33,271 bases of DNA from Candidatus Competibacteraceae bacterium (GTDB lineage Bacteria; Pseudomonadota; Gammaproteobacteria; Competibacterales; Competibacteraceae): NCBI GenBank assembly GCA_003989075.1, contig RXIX01000029.1, positions 1-33,271 on the forward strand. The letters are read 5' to 3'. Under the pieces are notes generated by a model. It was not told where the DNA came from. It ran no database searches and saw only the letters and a program-made list of their open reading frames with translations. A program made the translations under genes and the position numbers. Shown piece after piece: positions 1 to 7,718 of this stretch. Position 1 is the first letter of the stretch. Each line of letters opens with the position of its first letter.

Positions 1-503
1 AACACGGCTTTGGCGTTGCAGAAAGCGCGCTACGAGCACGGCGAGAAGAAGCTCGGCTACGCCGGGCTGTGCAAGCGGCTCACCGAATGGCGCAACGGGC
101 CAAAAACCCCGTGGCTAAAGGACGCGCCGACGCATCCCTTGCAGCAGACGCTCAAATCCTCGATCAGGGCTGGTTCGAGTTCCGCCGCCAGTTGGATTAC
201 AAGCTGGCCTGGAACGGCGGGCATCTGATCGCCGTGCCGCCGAAGAACACAAGCCGCACCTGCCCGTGCTGCGGCCATGTTTCGGCGGACAACCGGCAGA
301 CGCAGGCAAGGTTCGCGTGCGTCGAGTGTGGCTATGAAAATAACGCCGATGTGGTCGGCGCGATCAATGTTTTAAGGGCGGGACACGCCCGTTGCGCCTG
401 TGAAGTGAGCGGTGCGGTCATGCCGCCAGCAGCAGGAACCCACCGAAGCGACTCATTCCGGATCAATGCCGGCTTGAGCGCCGTAGGAATCCCCCGCCTT
501 TAG
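1..503 (+). pseudogene. tnpB: IS200/IS605-family TnpB, internally deleted remnant (5' end outside window)
   Basis: TnpB is the RNA-guided nuclease of IS200/IS605-family elements. Two pieces are visible in different frames. Frame 1, from base 1 to about 150, reads like a TnpB N-terminal region (KARYEHGEKKLGYAGLCK, then HPLQQTLK). Frame 3, from about 150 to 503, is the C-terminal part (ILDQGWFEFRRQLDYK, then a CxxC/CxxC zinc finger with CPCCGH and CVECGY, then NADVVGAINVL with the last RuvC aspartate). An intact TnpB has roughly 200 further residues between these pieces, including the first two RuvC motifs. The gene has therefore lost its catalytic core and shifted frame at the junction, and cannot make an active nuclease. 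The stop codon TAG (501-503) lies in the right-end hairpin, as is usual for this family. The gene begins before the window. Confidence 0.88.
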
Positions 504-520
504 GCGGGGGAGGATGTCAA
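491..520 (+). mobile_element. IS200/IS605-type right end: hairpin plus TCAA terminus
   Basis: A perfect 8-bp stem, CCCCCGCC (491-498) with GGCGGGGG (503-510), closes a TTTA loop and is followed by AGGATGTCAA. This is the form of the subterminal hairpin and cleavage site at the right end of IS200/IS605 elements, where TnpA cuts after a tetranucleotide such as TCAA. In this family the tnpB 3' end and the right end also encode the guide RNA (reRNA/omegaRNA), whose guide begins in flanking DNA just past the end, here about 521. The exact end is inferred from family knowledge; the left end is outside the window. Confidence 0.75.
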
Positions 521-546
521 GGAATTTGCTGCTTCTATTGTAAAAA

Positions 547-984
547 ATGCGCCACTTCACCCTCCTGCATCTCGAACCACGGCCCTCGCGACTGCTCCTG
601 CTGAGTGGCGGCGTTGCACATGGCCTGGCTGCGACCGCAACCTTTCTGGCAGGCGTGCCCTTCATGGTCAAGGCCGTGCTGCTGGCGGGCATGCTGGGGT
701 CGCTGCTATGGCTGGCGTATGAGTACGGCTGGCGGACCAGTGCCGGTTTTATAGCCCGTGCCGATTATCTGGACGGACGCTGGCGGCTGGAAACCGGTGC
801 TGGCCTTGTGTATCGCGCCCGACTGACCGACGGCTACGCGCAGCCGTATCTGCTAATCCTGAACTTCCGGCTTGATAACGGCCGCGCCCGAACCCTGCTG
901 CTGCTGCCGGATGCGCTCGCGGCCGAAGAGTTGCGCCGGGTGCGGGTTTGGCTGCGGACCCGGCGCAGCGCCGACCGGATCTGA
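547..984 (+). CDS. ygfX: YgfX (CptA)-family membrane protein
   Basis: A small inner-membrane protein of 145 residues with two predicted membrane segments (about 15-36 and 40-60) and a basic cytoplasmic C-terminal domain ending RVRVWLRTRRSADRI. The size, the two-helix hairpin and the location beside nadB fit the YgfX family, usually encoded with sdhE (ygfY), the succinate dehydrogenase flavinylation factor. In E. coli YgfX has been described as a toxin-like protein acting on the cytoskeleton, but its role here is unknown. The gene is convergent with nadB, with 7 bp between stops. The start ATG has no clear ribosome binding site and lies only 26 bp after the IS right end. An in-frame TAA just upstream rules out a longer reading frame. 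sdhE is not between the IS and ygfX; it may lie upstream of the window or be lost. Confidence 0.7.
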   Translation: MRHFTLLHLEPRPSRLLLLSGGVAHGLAATATFLAGVPFMVKAVLLAGMLGSLLWLAYEYGWRTSAGFIARADYLDGRWRLETGAGLVYRARLTDGYAQPYLLILNFRLDNGRARTLLLLPDALAAEELRRVRVWLRTRRSADRI

Positions 985-991
985 ATATATC

Positions 992-2644
992 TCAGGCGTC
1001 AGCGGCAGGCCGGCGCGGCGGATAGTCCTTGCCGGCGAAGTTTTCCGGCACCAGGATGGTGTCGCGCGGCGGCAGATTCTCCTGGGTCGCCGGATAGTCA
1101 AGCGTGTAATGCAGGCCGCGGCTTTCCTTGCGCTCCATGGCCGAGCGAATGATCAGGTCGGCGACCACGGCCAGATTGCGCAGTTCGATCAGATCACTGC
1201 TGATACGGAAATTACCATAATACTCAGCGATTTCCCGCAGCAGCAGTTCGACGCGGTTCTTGGCCCGCTGCAGGCGCTTATCGGTACGCACGATGCCGAC
1301 ATAGTCCCACATGAAGCGCCGCAGTTCCTGCCAGTTGTGCGTGACCACCACCTCTTCATCGGAATCGGTGACCCGGCTTTCATCCCATTCGGGCAGGGCC
1401 AGCGGCGCGGAAACCCGCGGCAGGCGCGCCCGGATATCGTCCGCAGCGGCCGCAGCAAACACCAGGCATTCCAGCAGCGAATTACTGGCCATGCGATTGG
1501 CGCCGTGCAGCCCGGTGAACGCCGTTTCACCGATCGCGTACAGGCCATCCAGATCGGTGTGACCGTCCAGATCGGTCAGCACGCCGCCGCAGGTGTAATG
1601 CGCCGCCGGCACCACCGGCAGTGGCTGGCGGGTCATGTCGAAGCCGTATTCCAGACACTTGGCATAGATATTCGGGAAGTGGGCGCGGATGAATTCGGCC
1701 GGCTTATGGCTGATATCGAGATAGACGCACTCGGCACCGAGGCGCTTCATTTCATGGTCGATGGCCCGGGCGACGATATCGCGCGGCGCCAGCTCCAGGC
1801 GCGGGTCAAAGTTCTGCATGAAGCGAGTGCCGTCGGGCAGCAGCAGCACACCGCCCTCGCCACGCACCGCTTCGGAAATCAGGAAGGACTTGGCCTGCGG
1901 GTGGTAGAGGCAGGTCGGATGAAACTGCATGAATTCCATGTTGGTGACCCGGCAGCCCGCTCGCCAGGCCATGGCAATGCCGTCGCCGGTAGAGCCATCG
2001 GGATTGCTCGAATATAGATACACCCGGCTGGCGCCACCGGTGGCCAGGATGACAAAGCGGGCGGCGAACACCTCAACCCGGCCGGTGTGGCGGTTGAGGA
2101 CGTAGGCGCCCAGGCAGCGATTGCCGGGCAGGCCCAGCTTGCGCGTGGTGATCAGATCGATGGCGCTGTACTGGTCGTGCAGGGTGATATTCGGGTGGCG
2201 CAGGGCCTGGGCTTGCAGGGTGTCCTGGATGGCGCGCCCCGTGGCGTCGGCGGCATGCACGATGCGCCGGTGGCTATGGCCGCCCTCGCGATGCAGGTGA
2301 TAGTCGCTGCTGCCGTCGCTGCCGGCCTCGCGTGTGAACGGCACCCCCTGGCTGCTGAGCCAGTCGATGATGGCCGGGCCGTTTTCGACCGTGAAGCGCA
2401 CCGCGTCGGTGTGGCACAGACCCGCGCCGGCCACCAGCGTGTCCTGCAGATGGGCGTCGATGGAGTCTCCGGCATCCAGGACGGCGGACACGCCTCCCTG
2501 TGCGTAGTAGGTGCTACCCTCGTGCAGCGGCCCCTTGGCCAGGGCAACGATGCGGGCGGTATCGGCGAGCCGCAGGGCCAGGCTCAGACCGGCGGCTCCG
2601 CAGCCGATGATCAGCACATCGGTGGATGAGGGTGCAGTGGACAT
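992..2644 (-). CDS. nadB: L-aspartate oxidase (quinolinate synthase subunit B)
   Basis: NadB oxidises L-aspartate to iminoaspartate, the first step of de novo NAD synthesis; NadA then condenses the product to quinolinate. The 550-residue protein has the N-terminal FAD-binding Rossmann motif ([16 protein letters not shown]), the YYAQGGVSA substrate loop, [10 protein letters not shown], the FMQFHPT and SEAVRGEGG motifs of the succinate dehydrogenase/fumarate reductase flavoprotein family, and [15 protein letters not shown] near residue 390. Length matches the E. coli enzyme (540). I chose the ATG at 2644 because FAD-binding sequence begins ten residues later. The reading frame stays open 56 codons further upstream, but that stretch has no family resemblance. 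The gene is divergent from rpoE, as in Pseudomonas. Confidence 0.96.
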   Translation of the reverse strand: MSTAPSSTDVLIIGCGAAGLSLALRLADTARIVALAKGPLHEGSTYYAQGGVSAVLDAGDSIDAHLQDTLVAGAGLCHTDAVRFTVENGPAIIDWLSSQGVPFTREAGSDGSSDYHLHREGGHSHRRIVHAADATGRAIQDTLQAQALRHPNITLHDQYSAIDLITTRKLGLPGNRCLGAYVLNRHTGRVEVFAARFVILATGGASRVYLYSSNPDGSTGDGIAMAWRAGCRVTNMEFMQFHPTCLYHPQAKSFLISEAVRGEGGVLLLPDGTRFMQNFDPRLELAPRDIVARAIDHEMKRLGAECVYLDISHKPAEFIRAHFPNIYAKCLEYGFDMTRQPLPVVPAAHYTCGGVLTDLDGHTDLDGLYAIGETAFTGLHGANRMASNSLLECLVFAAAAADDIRARLPRVSAPLALPEWDESRVTDSDEEVVVTHNWQELRRFMWDYVGIVRTDKRLQRAKNRVELLLREIAEYYGNFRISSDLIELRNLAVVADLIIRSAMERKESRGLHYTLDYPATQENLPPRDTILVPENFAGKDYPPRRPAADA

Positions 2645-2893
2645 GGCTTGTGAGCGACTCCGTGGATAGAGTATCGTTGGAAGAGCGTCATGGAGGGACG
2701 GGCAACCCCGCCGGCTCAGGGAAAGAACCGGGACGCACCGATGCCGATGCGCAGGAGCCGCAAGGTCTGCCTGTCGGTCTGTGGCATGGAAACGCTGATC
2801 GATCAGGCGCACGAGGCGCGTCAGGAACGAGGTCGCAAGTCAGGGCGCGGATTCCCCAGGCGCCATCCCGCCGTCCCGCCATTGAATGCCCAC

Positions 2894-2923
2894 ACTATAA
2901 CCGCATCCTGGCAGCTATGCGAA
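2894..2923 (-). promoter_or_regulatory. possible sigma-70-type promoter for nadB
   Basis: On the minus strand, TTCGCA (2923-2918) and TATAGT (2899-2894) are separated by 18 bp. This is a four-of-six match to the -35 and five-of-six match to the -10 consensus. The -35 hexamer shares three bases (2921-2923) with the divergent sigma-E -35 element of rpoE, so the two promoters would compete for the same DNA face. It is a visual match only. Confidence 0.4.
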
Positions 2924-2947
2924 CTTACCGGACCGGGTCCGGTCTAT
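2921..2947 (+). promoter_or_regulatory. sigma-E (RpoE) promoter upstream of rpoE
   Basis: GAACTT (2921-2926) matches the sigma-E -35 core exactly. After a 16-bp spacer comes TCTAT (2943-2947), close to the TCTGA/TCAAA -10 element. The spacing and elements agree with the known autoregulated rpoE/algU promoters, and transcription would start near 2954, about 43 bases before the rpoE ATG. A 17-base palindrome (2927-2943) fills the whole spacer. Confidence 0.75.
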
Positions 2948-2996
2948 CGTTTTGTTCGCATGGACATTGCCATTGAATCGAAAGGGGTCAGCCCGG

Positions 2997-3572
2997 ATGG
3001 GCGAAGTGCATCTGGATCGCGAGCTGGTTCAACGGGTACAGAAAGGCGATAAAAGTGCGTTCGACCTGCTGGTGCGCAAGTATCAGCTCAAGATCATCAA
3101 GCTGATTTCCCGCTACGTGCATGATCCTAGCGAAGCTCTGGATGTCTCGCAGGAAGCCTTTCTCAAGGCCTACCGGGCCTTGCCGGGCTTCCGTGGAGAC
3201 AGTGCCTTCTACACCTGGCTGTACCGGATCGCCATTAATACGGCCAAGAACTATCTGGTTGCCCAGGGCCGGCGCCCGCCGGGTTCCGATATCGATGCTC
3301 ACGAAGCCGAGCAGTATGAAGGCCAGTCGCTGCTCAAGGAGTACGAGACGCCTGAGCGACTGCTGCTCAAGGACGAAATCGAGGCGACCGTGTTCCGGGC
3401 GATTGAGGCGTTGCCAGAGGATTTGCGCACGGCCATTACTCTGCGCGAGCTGGAAGGCATGAGCTACGAGGAAATCGCCCAAACCATGGGGTGTCCGATC
3501 GGTACGGTGCGTTCCCGGATCTTCCGGGCCCGTGAGTCGATCGACGCCAAATTGCGTCCACTATTAAGCTAG
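2997..3572 (+). CDS. rpoE: RNA polymerase sigma-E factor (RpoE/AlgU, ECF group)
   Basis: An extracytoplasmic-function sigma factor that directs RNA polymerase to envelope-stress promoters. The 191-residue length equals that of E. coli RpoE. Region 2 is seen in AFDLLVRKYQLKI and DVSQEAFLKAYRALPGFRG, followed by FYTWLYRIAINTAKNYL. Region 4 helix-turn-helix is ELEGMSYEEIAQTMGCPIGTV with RSRIFRARE. The ATG at 2997 is preceded by AAAGGGG at 2981-2987. An upstream in-frame start is possible, but those 15 residues have no sigma-factor resemblance. It is the first gene of the rpoE-rseA-rseB-rseC operon and is probably transcribed from its own sigma-E promoter. Confidence 0.97.
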   Translation: MGEVHLDRELVQRVQKGDKSAFDLLVRKYQLKIIKLISRYVHDPSEALDVSQEAFLKAYRALPGFRGDSAFYTWLYRIAINTAKNYLVAQGRRPPGSDIDAHEAEQYEGQSLLKEYETPERLLLKDEIEATVFRAIEALPEDLRTAITLRELEGMSYEEIAQTMGCPIGTVRSRIFRARESIDAKLRPLLS

Positions 3573-3587
3573 TTTCGGGATAGAGTC

Positions 3588-4220
3588 ATGGCTGATAAAC
3601 CCGCTGAGCAATTATCGGCACCGGTCGAAATGAACATGAACAGCGCAGCTAGCCAGTTGTCGGCGATGATCGACGGCGAGCTATCCGACCGGGAGAGTGA
3701 ACTGGCCCTGCGTCGTCTGGGCCGGGACCGCGACTTGCAGGGACGCTGGGAGCGCTATCACCTGATCAGCGATACGCTGCAGGGCCATCTGCCGGTGAGC
3801 ATGGATGCCGGATTTGCCGAGCGCATCCGTCTGGCCATCGAGGCTGAACCTCTGCCACAGCCAGCGATGCGACCTCTACCGGCCTGGTACAAGCCGGTTA
3901 CCGGTTTTGCCTTGGCCGCCTCGGTGGTGCTGGTGGCCCTGTTCGGCCTGCGCCTGAGTCAGACCGACGCCACTCTTGCGCCGGTCGAGACTGCCGCCGT
4001 GTCGCGCCCCGCCGTGATGGCGGTCGCTGCCGCGCCCGTTGCCAGGCCCGTGCAGCTTGCGGCAATCGATCAGCCTGCCAGCAACGACGCTGATGCCGGC
4101 GTGCCGATTGATGCCCGGCTCAACAGCTATCTGGTCAGTCATAACGGCTACGCGTCCATGAACAGCATGCACGGCATGCTGCCCTATGTGCGCATGGTCG
4201 GCTATCAAACCAACCGCTAA
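3588..4220 (+). CDS. rseA: anti-sigma-E factor RseA (MucA)
   Basis: A single-pass inner-membrane protein that sequesters sigma-E until regulated proteolysis releases it. The N-terminal cytoplasmic domain shows the family signature (LSAMIDGELSDRESELALRR, then RWERYHLISDTLQGHLP near residues 53-69). One membrane helix lies at about 104-122, followed by a periplasmic tail that ends in a segment rich in Tyr, Met and Asn, the side bound by RseB and cut by the site-1 protease. It is 210 residues long, near the Pseudomonas MucA length. It follows rpoE by 15 bp. The ATG at 3588 has a weak ribosome site; internal ATGs at codons 15 and 17 are alternatives. Confidence 0.93.
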   Translation: MADKPAEQLSAPVEMNMNSAASQLSAMIDGELSDRESELALRRLGRDRDLQGRWERYHLISDTLQGHLPVSMDAGFAERIRLAIEAEPLPQPAMRPLPAWYKPVTGFALAASVVLVALFGLRLSQTDATLAPVETAAVSRPAVMAVAAAPVARPVQLAAIDQPASNDADAGVPIDARLNSYLVSHNGYASMNSMHGMLPYVRMVGYQTNR

Positions 4221-4228
4221 CACCGCGA

Positions 4229-5245
4229 ATGAAGCGGACACTCTTGTACTGCGCAGTCCTGGCGCTGGCCGCCGGGTCCGTGGCCCCGGCCACGCATGGC
4301 CAAGTGAACGGGGATGCCAAACCCACCGCGGATGCCAGACACTGGCTGCAGCGCATGGTGCAGTCTGCCCAGACCCTGAGCTACGAAGGCACCTTCATCT
4401 ACGTGCAGGGGCCGCACATCGAAGCGATGCGCATCGTGCACGGCAGCGGTCCCGATGGTCAGCGGCAGCGGCTGTTCTCTCTCAATGGCGCGCCGCGGGA
4501 AATCCTGGTCGCCAATAACGGCGTGACCTGCCTGCTCCCGGAGCAGAAGGCGCGCTTTCCCGGCGCCGACTATCGGGGTTCGCCCTTCCTGCCGGCCATC
4601 CCCCAGGACCTGGATCGACTGGAGCAGTACTACGATCTGCGCAGCCTGGGCGAGGACCGGGTTGCCGGCCTGGATGCACAGGTGATTGCCATCAAGCCGC
4701 GTGATGGCTGGCGCTATGGCTACCGCTTGTGGCTGGATCGGCGCAATGGCATCGTCCTGCGTTCGGCGCTGCTGGATGAGCATGAGCATCCGGTTGAGCA
4801 GCTGATGTTCACCGATCTGCAGCTTAAGCCCGCGATCGATGAAGCCTCTTTGCAGTCGCCGGCATTGCCCGCGGTCGAATCCGCAGCGCTACCGCCGCCT
4901 GCCGAGCAGGCCGCTGGCGAAACCGTTACCCAATCGCCTTGGCGGGTGGAGCCGCTGCCGGCCGGCTTTGTCAAGGTTCTGCACAATCGGACCAGCCCTG
5001 CGGTGGCCGGTCGAGCGGGCAGCGAGCACATGGTCTTTGCTGATGGCCTGGCTACGGTTTCGGTGTTTCTGGAGGCGCTGCAGGAGGGAGCCACCCCGCT
5101 GCTACAGGGCGAATCCCGCCTGGGTTTGATGAACGCCTATGGCACAGTGGTCGATGGCCACCAGGTGCTGGTGGTCGGTGAGGTACCGGCGGTGACCGTG
5201 CAGCGCATTGCCGCTGCGCTGCACCGCGATCCGGCGGAAAAATAG
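4229..5245 (+). CDS. rseB: periplasmic sigma-E regulator RseB (MucB)
   Basis: RseB binds the periplasmic part of RseA and protects it from cleavage; it senses mislocalised lipoproteins or lipopolysaccharide. The 338-residue protein has a signal peptide (1-24, probable cleavage after THG). A LolA-like N-terminal domain follows, beginning around WLQRMVQSAQTLSYEGTFIY. A proline/alanine-rich linker (about 215-230) leads to a C-terminal domain around WRVEPLPAGFVKV and MVFADGLATVSVFLE. The stop of rseA and the ATG are 8 bp apart, consistent with one operon. Confidence 0.94.
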   Translation: MKRTLLYCAVLALAAGSVAPATHGQVNGDAKPTADARHWLQRMVQSAQTLSYEGTFIYVQGPHIEAMRIVHGSGPDGQRQRLFSLNGAPREILVANNGVTCLLPEQKARFPGADYRGSPFLPAIPQDLDRLEQYYDLRSLGEDRVAGLDAQVIAIKPRDGWRYGYRLWLDRRNGIVLRSALLDEHEHPVEQLMFTDLQLKPAIDEASLQSPALPAVESAALPPPAEQAAGETVTQSPWRVEPLPAGFVKVLHNRTSPAVAGRAGSEHMVFADGLATVSVFLEALQEGATPLLQGESRLGLMNAYGTVVDGHQVLVVGEVPAVTVQRIAAALHRDPAEK

Positions 5246-5255
5246 GAAAATCACC

Positions 5256-5729
5256 ATGATCGAGGAGCGCGGCATTGTCGTGGCCCTGGAAGAGGGCGCG
5301 GCCTGGGTGGAAACCCGGCGTCAATCGGCTTGTGGCGCCTGTCAGGCCAGTGAAGCCGGTTGTGGTACGGCGGTGCTGGGCAAGATCTGGAGCGGCCAGC
5401 GTACCCGGGTGCGGGTCAGCGCGCTGATCGCGGTGCATCCCGGGGATGCAGTAATCATCGGACTGGCTGAGGGTGCCCTGCTGCGCAGCGCGCTGCTTGC
5501 CTACCTGCCGGCGCTGCTGCTGCTGCTGGCCGGTGCACTGCTCGGACGGCTTGTCTTTGCCGACGCTGGCGATGAGCCCGTGGTAGTGCTGGGTGCTCTG
5601 GGGTTGGGGCTGGGCCTGTGGGTGACCCGGGTGCTGGCGCGGCATGTGCAGCATGACAGCCGCTTTCAGCCGGTCATTCTCCGTCATCAGGCACCCGTTG
5701 CGGAAACGGTGCCGGATGCCTGGCAATAG
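5256..5729 (+). CDS. rseC: RseC/MucC family inner-membrane protein
   Basis: A 157-residue protein with the RseC/MucC layout: a short N-terminal domain with Cys26, Cys29 and Cys36 (CGACQASEAGC), then two membrane helices (about 78-98 and 108-126). RseC is a modest modulator of sigma-E and, in E. coli, contributes to reduction of the SoxR iron-sulfur cluster; the cysteines may bind metal or an Fe-S centre. I placed the start at ATG 5256 because AGGAAA (5244-5249) sits just upstream and homologues begin MIEE-like; the frame is open 16 codons further. The Shine-Dalgarno sequence overlaps the rseB stop codon, suggesting translational coupling. Confidence 0.92.
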   Translation: MIEERGIVVALEEGAAWVETRRQSACGACQASEAGCGTAVLGKIWSGQRTRVRVSALIAVHPGDAVIIGLAEGALLRSALLAYLPALLLLLAGALLGRLVFADAGDEPVVVLGALGLGLGLWVTRVLARHVQHDSRFQPVILRHQAPVAETVPDAWQ

Positions 5730-5732
5730 CGC

Positions 5733-5738
5733 TATAAT
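5733..5738 (+). promoter_or_regulatory. isolated TATAAT -10-like hexamer before lepA
   Basis: A perfect TATAAT stands three bases after the rseC stop codon, but no good -35 element lies 16-18 bp upstream and there is no TGn extension. If used, transcription would start near 5745 and run straight into the hairpin at 5768-5801. Promoter activity is uncertain. Confidence 0.3.
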
Positions 5739-5767
5739 TGCCTTCTCAGCCCGGTGGTATTGTGCTT

Positions 5768-5801
5768 AAAGCCCCCGCAGCCATCCCGGCGCGGGGGCTT
5801 T
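5768..5801 (+). terminator. strong hairpin between rseC and lepA, probable terminator
   Basis: AAAGCCCCCGC (5768-5778) pairs perfectly with GCGGGGGCTTT (5791-5801) around a 12-base loop. The 3' arm runs into a short T run (TTTT at 5799-5802), so this is a rho-independent terminator with a short U tract. It would end the rpoE operon, and it could instead attenuate a transcript that begins upstream and enters lepA. Confidence 0.7.
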
Positions 5802-5884
5802 TAGTGTGCAGGGTGCGGCTGGCCTAAGGCCAGGGCTCTCGTTGGGCAGCGTGTGGTGGGCTACCGTTTTTCACAGTGGGATTC

Positions 5885-7681
5885 ATGGATCACATTCGCA
5901 ACTTTTCGATCATCGCGCATATCGATCACGGCAAGTCGACCCTCGCCGATCGCTTCATCCAGATCTGCGGCGGCCTCAGCGCGCGGGAGATGGCCGAGCA
6001 GGTGCTCGATTCCATGGATCTGGAGCGGGAGCGCGGCATCACCATCAAGGCCCAGAGCGTGTCCTTGCGCTATCCGGCCCGTGACGGCTGTACCTATCAG
6101 CTCAACATCATCGACACCCCCGGTCACGTCGATTTCTCCTATGAAGTGTCGCGCTCACTGGCCGCCTGCGAGGGCGCGCTGCTGGTCGTGGACGCTGCGC
6201 AGGGCGTTGAAGCACAGAGCGTCGCCAACTGCTACACCGCTATCGAGCAGGGCCTCGACGTGCTGCCGGTGCTGAACAAGATCGACCTGCCTTCAGCCGA
6301 GCCGGAGCGGGTAGCGAACGAGATTGGTGACATCATCGGCCTGGACGCCAGTCAGGCAGTGCGGGTCAGCGCCAAAACCGGCCTGGGCGTCGAGGATCTG
6401 CTGGAAGCGATTGTGGCCCACATCCCCGCGCCCAAGGGGCAGCCGGATGGCCCGCTCAAGGCGTTGATCATCGATTCCTGGTTTGACAATTTCGTCGGCG
6501 TGATCTCGCTGGTGCGGGTGGTCGATGGCCGGATCGTGCCCAAGCAGAAGATTCAGGTCATGTCCACCGGGCGCAGCTTCCAGGTGGAATCGGTAGGCAT
6601 TTTTACCCCCAAGCGCAGCGACCGGCCGGCGCTGGAGGCTGGCGAAGTCGGCTATGTGATCGCCGGCATCAAGGACATTGATGGCGCCCCGGTTGGCGAC
6701 ACCTTCACCAGCACGGATCGCCCGGCCGCGCAAGCGTTGCCCGGTTTCCAGAAGGTGCAGCCACGGGTGTTTGCCGGGCTGTTCCCGGTTGATTCGGATG
6801 ATTTTGGCAACCTGCGCGAAGCCCTGCAGAAGCTGCGCCTGAACGATGCTTCGCTGTTCTTCGAGCCGGAAACCTCGCAGGCGATGGGTTTTGGCTTCCG
6901 CTGTGGTTTTCTTGGCCTGCTGCACATGGAGATCGTTCAGGAACGGCTGGAGCGCGAATACAACCTCGATCTGATCACCACCGCGCCAACTGTGGTCTAC
7001 GAAGTGCTGACCACCGCGCAGGAACTGCTGAAGATCGACAACCCGGCCAAGCTGCCCCCGGCCAACGAGATTGCCGAGGTCCGCGAGCCGATCATCGTCG
7101 CCCATATTCTCACCCCACAGGACTATCTGGGCTCGATCATCACGCTGTGCATCGAAAAGCGCGGCGTGCAGCGCGGCCTGCACTATGCCGGCGGCCAGGT
7201 GCAACTGAGCTTCGAGATGCCGATGAGCGAAGTGGTGATGGACTTCTTCGACCGGCTCAAATCGGTCAGTCGCGGCTTTGCGTCCTTCGAATACAGCTTC
7301 GAGCGCTTCCAGGTGGCGCCGCTGGTCAAGCTGGACGTGCTGATCAACGGCGAGCGGGTTGATTCGCTATCGGCCATCGTCCATCGCGATCAGGCCCAGT
7401 ACCGTGGCCGCGAACTGACGGTCAAGCTCAAGGAGCTGATTCCGCAGCAGATGTTCGAAGTGGCGATCCAGGCCGCCATTGGCAGTCAGATCATCGCCCG
7501 CACTACGGTCAAGGCACTGCGCAAGAATGTGCTCGCCAAGTGCTACGGTGGCGACATCACCCGCAAGCGCAAGCTGCTGGAAAAGCAAAAGGCCGGCAAG
7601 CGCCGCATGAAGCAGGTCGGCAAGGTGGAAATTCCCCAGGAAGCCTTCCTGGCGGTGTTGCAGGTCGACAAGAACTCGTGA
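5885..7681 (+). CDS. lepA: elongation factor 4 (LepA/EF4), ribosome-associated GTPase
   Basis: LepA is a translational GTPase related to EF-G that acts on stalled or assembling ribosomes. The protein follows E. coli LepA nearly throughout: [17 protein letters not shown] (G1), [10 protein letters not shown] (G2), DTPGHVDF (G3), NKIDLP (G4), and the unique C-terminal domain with [29 protein letters not shown] and the ending [15 protein letters not shown] chose ATG 5885, giving 598 residues, because homologues start MxxIRNFSII; a GTG at 5876 would add three residues. lepB follows 37 bp later. In Pseudomonas a mucD protease gene sits between the rse genes and lepA; here it is absent. Confidence 0.97.
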   Translation: MDHIRNFSIIAHIDHGKSTLADRFIQICGGLSAREMAEQVLDSMDLERERGITIKAQSVSLRYPARDGCTYQLNIIDTPGHVDFSYEVSRSLAACEGALLVVDAAQGVEAQSVANCYTAIEQGLDVLPVLNKIDLPSAEPERVANEIGDIIGLDASQAVRVSAKTGLGVEDLLEAIVAHIPAPKGQPDGPLKALIIDSWFDNFVGVISLVRVVDGRIVPKQKIQVMSTGRSFQVESVGIFTPKRSDRPALEAGEVGYVIAGIKDIDGAPVGDTFTSTDRPAAQALPGFQKVQPRVFAGLFPVDSDDFGNLREALQKLRLNDASLFFEPETSQAMGFGFRCGFLGLLHMEIVQERLEREYNLDLITTAPTVVYEVLTTAQELLKIDNPAKLPPANEIAEVREPIIVAHILTPQDYLGSIITLCIEKRGVQRGLHYAGGQVQLSFEMPMSEVVMDFFDRLKSVSRGFASFEYSFERFQVAPLVKLDVLINGERVDSLSAIVHRDQAQYRGRELTVKLKELIPQQMFEVAIQAAIGSQIIARTTVKALRKNVLAKCYGGDITRKRKLLEKQKAGKRRMKQVGKVEIPQEAFLAVLQVDKNS

Positions 7682-7718
7682 ACACTTCCATCCCGTCCCG
7701 GACCCGTATCAAAGCCCT

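Larger units (their letters stand above)
2645..2996. other. 352-bp divergent control region between nadB and rpoE
   Basis: No convincing gene is seen here. The rpoE-proximal end holds a sigma-E promoter and a possible nadB promoter (separate entries). If nadB starts near 2887, its leader is about 240 nt. That leader contains a 12-bp perfect palindrome, CTGATCGATCAG (2795-2806), and GC-rich runs. I could not match it to a known riboswitch class. Reading frames within it are short and lack family resemblance. Confidence 0.6.

Noticed and set aside
872-2017. A 381-codon plus-strand open frame across nadB.
   Set aside because: It is antisense to nadB, whose protein is clearly real and conserved. 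Long shadow frames are expected at this GC content.
2679-2698. A stretch of the nadB leader (GGAAGAGCGTCATGGAGGGA) matches a common sequencing-adapter sequence at 18 of 20 bases.
   Set aside because: There are two internal mismatches and the similarity stops on both sides. A true adapter remnant would match exactly, so I treat it as coincidence, though reads over the site could settle it.
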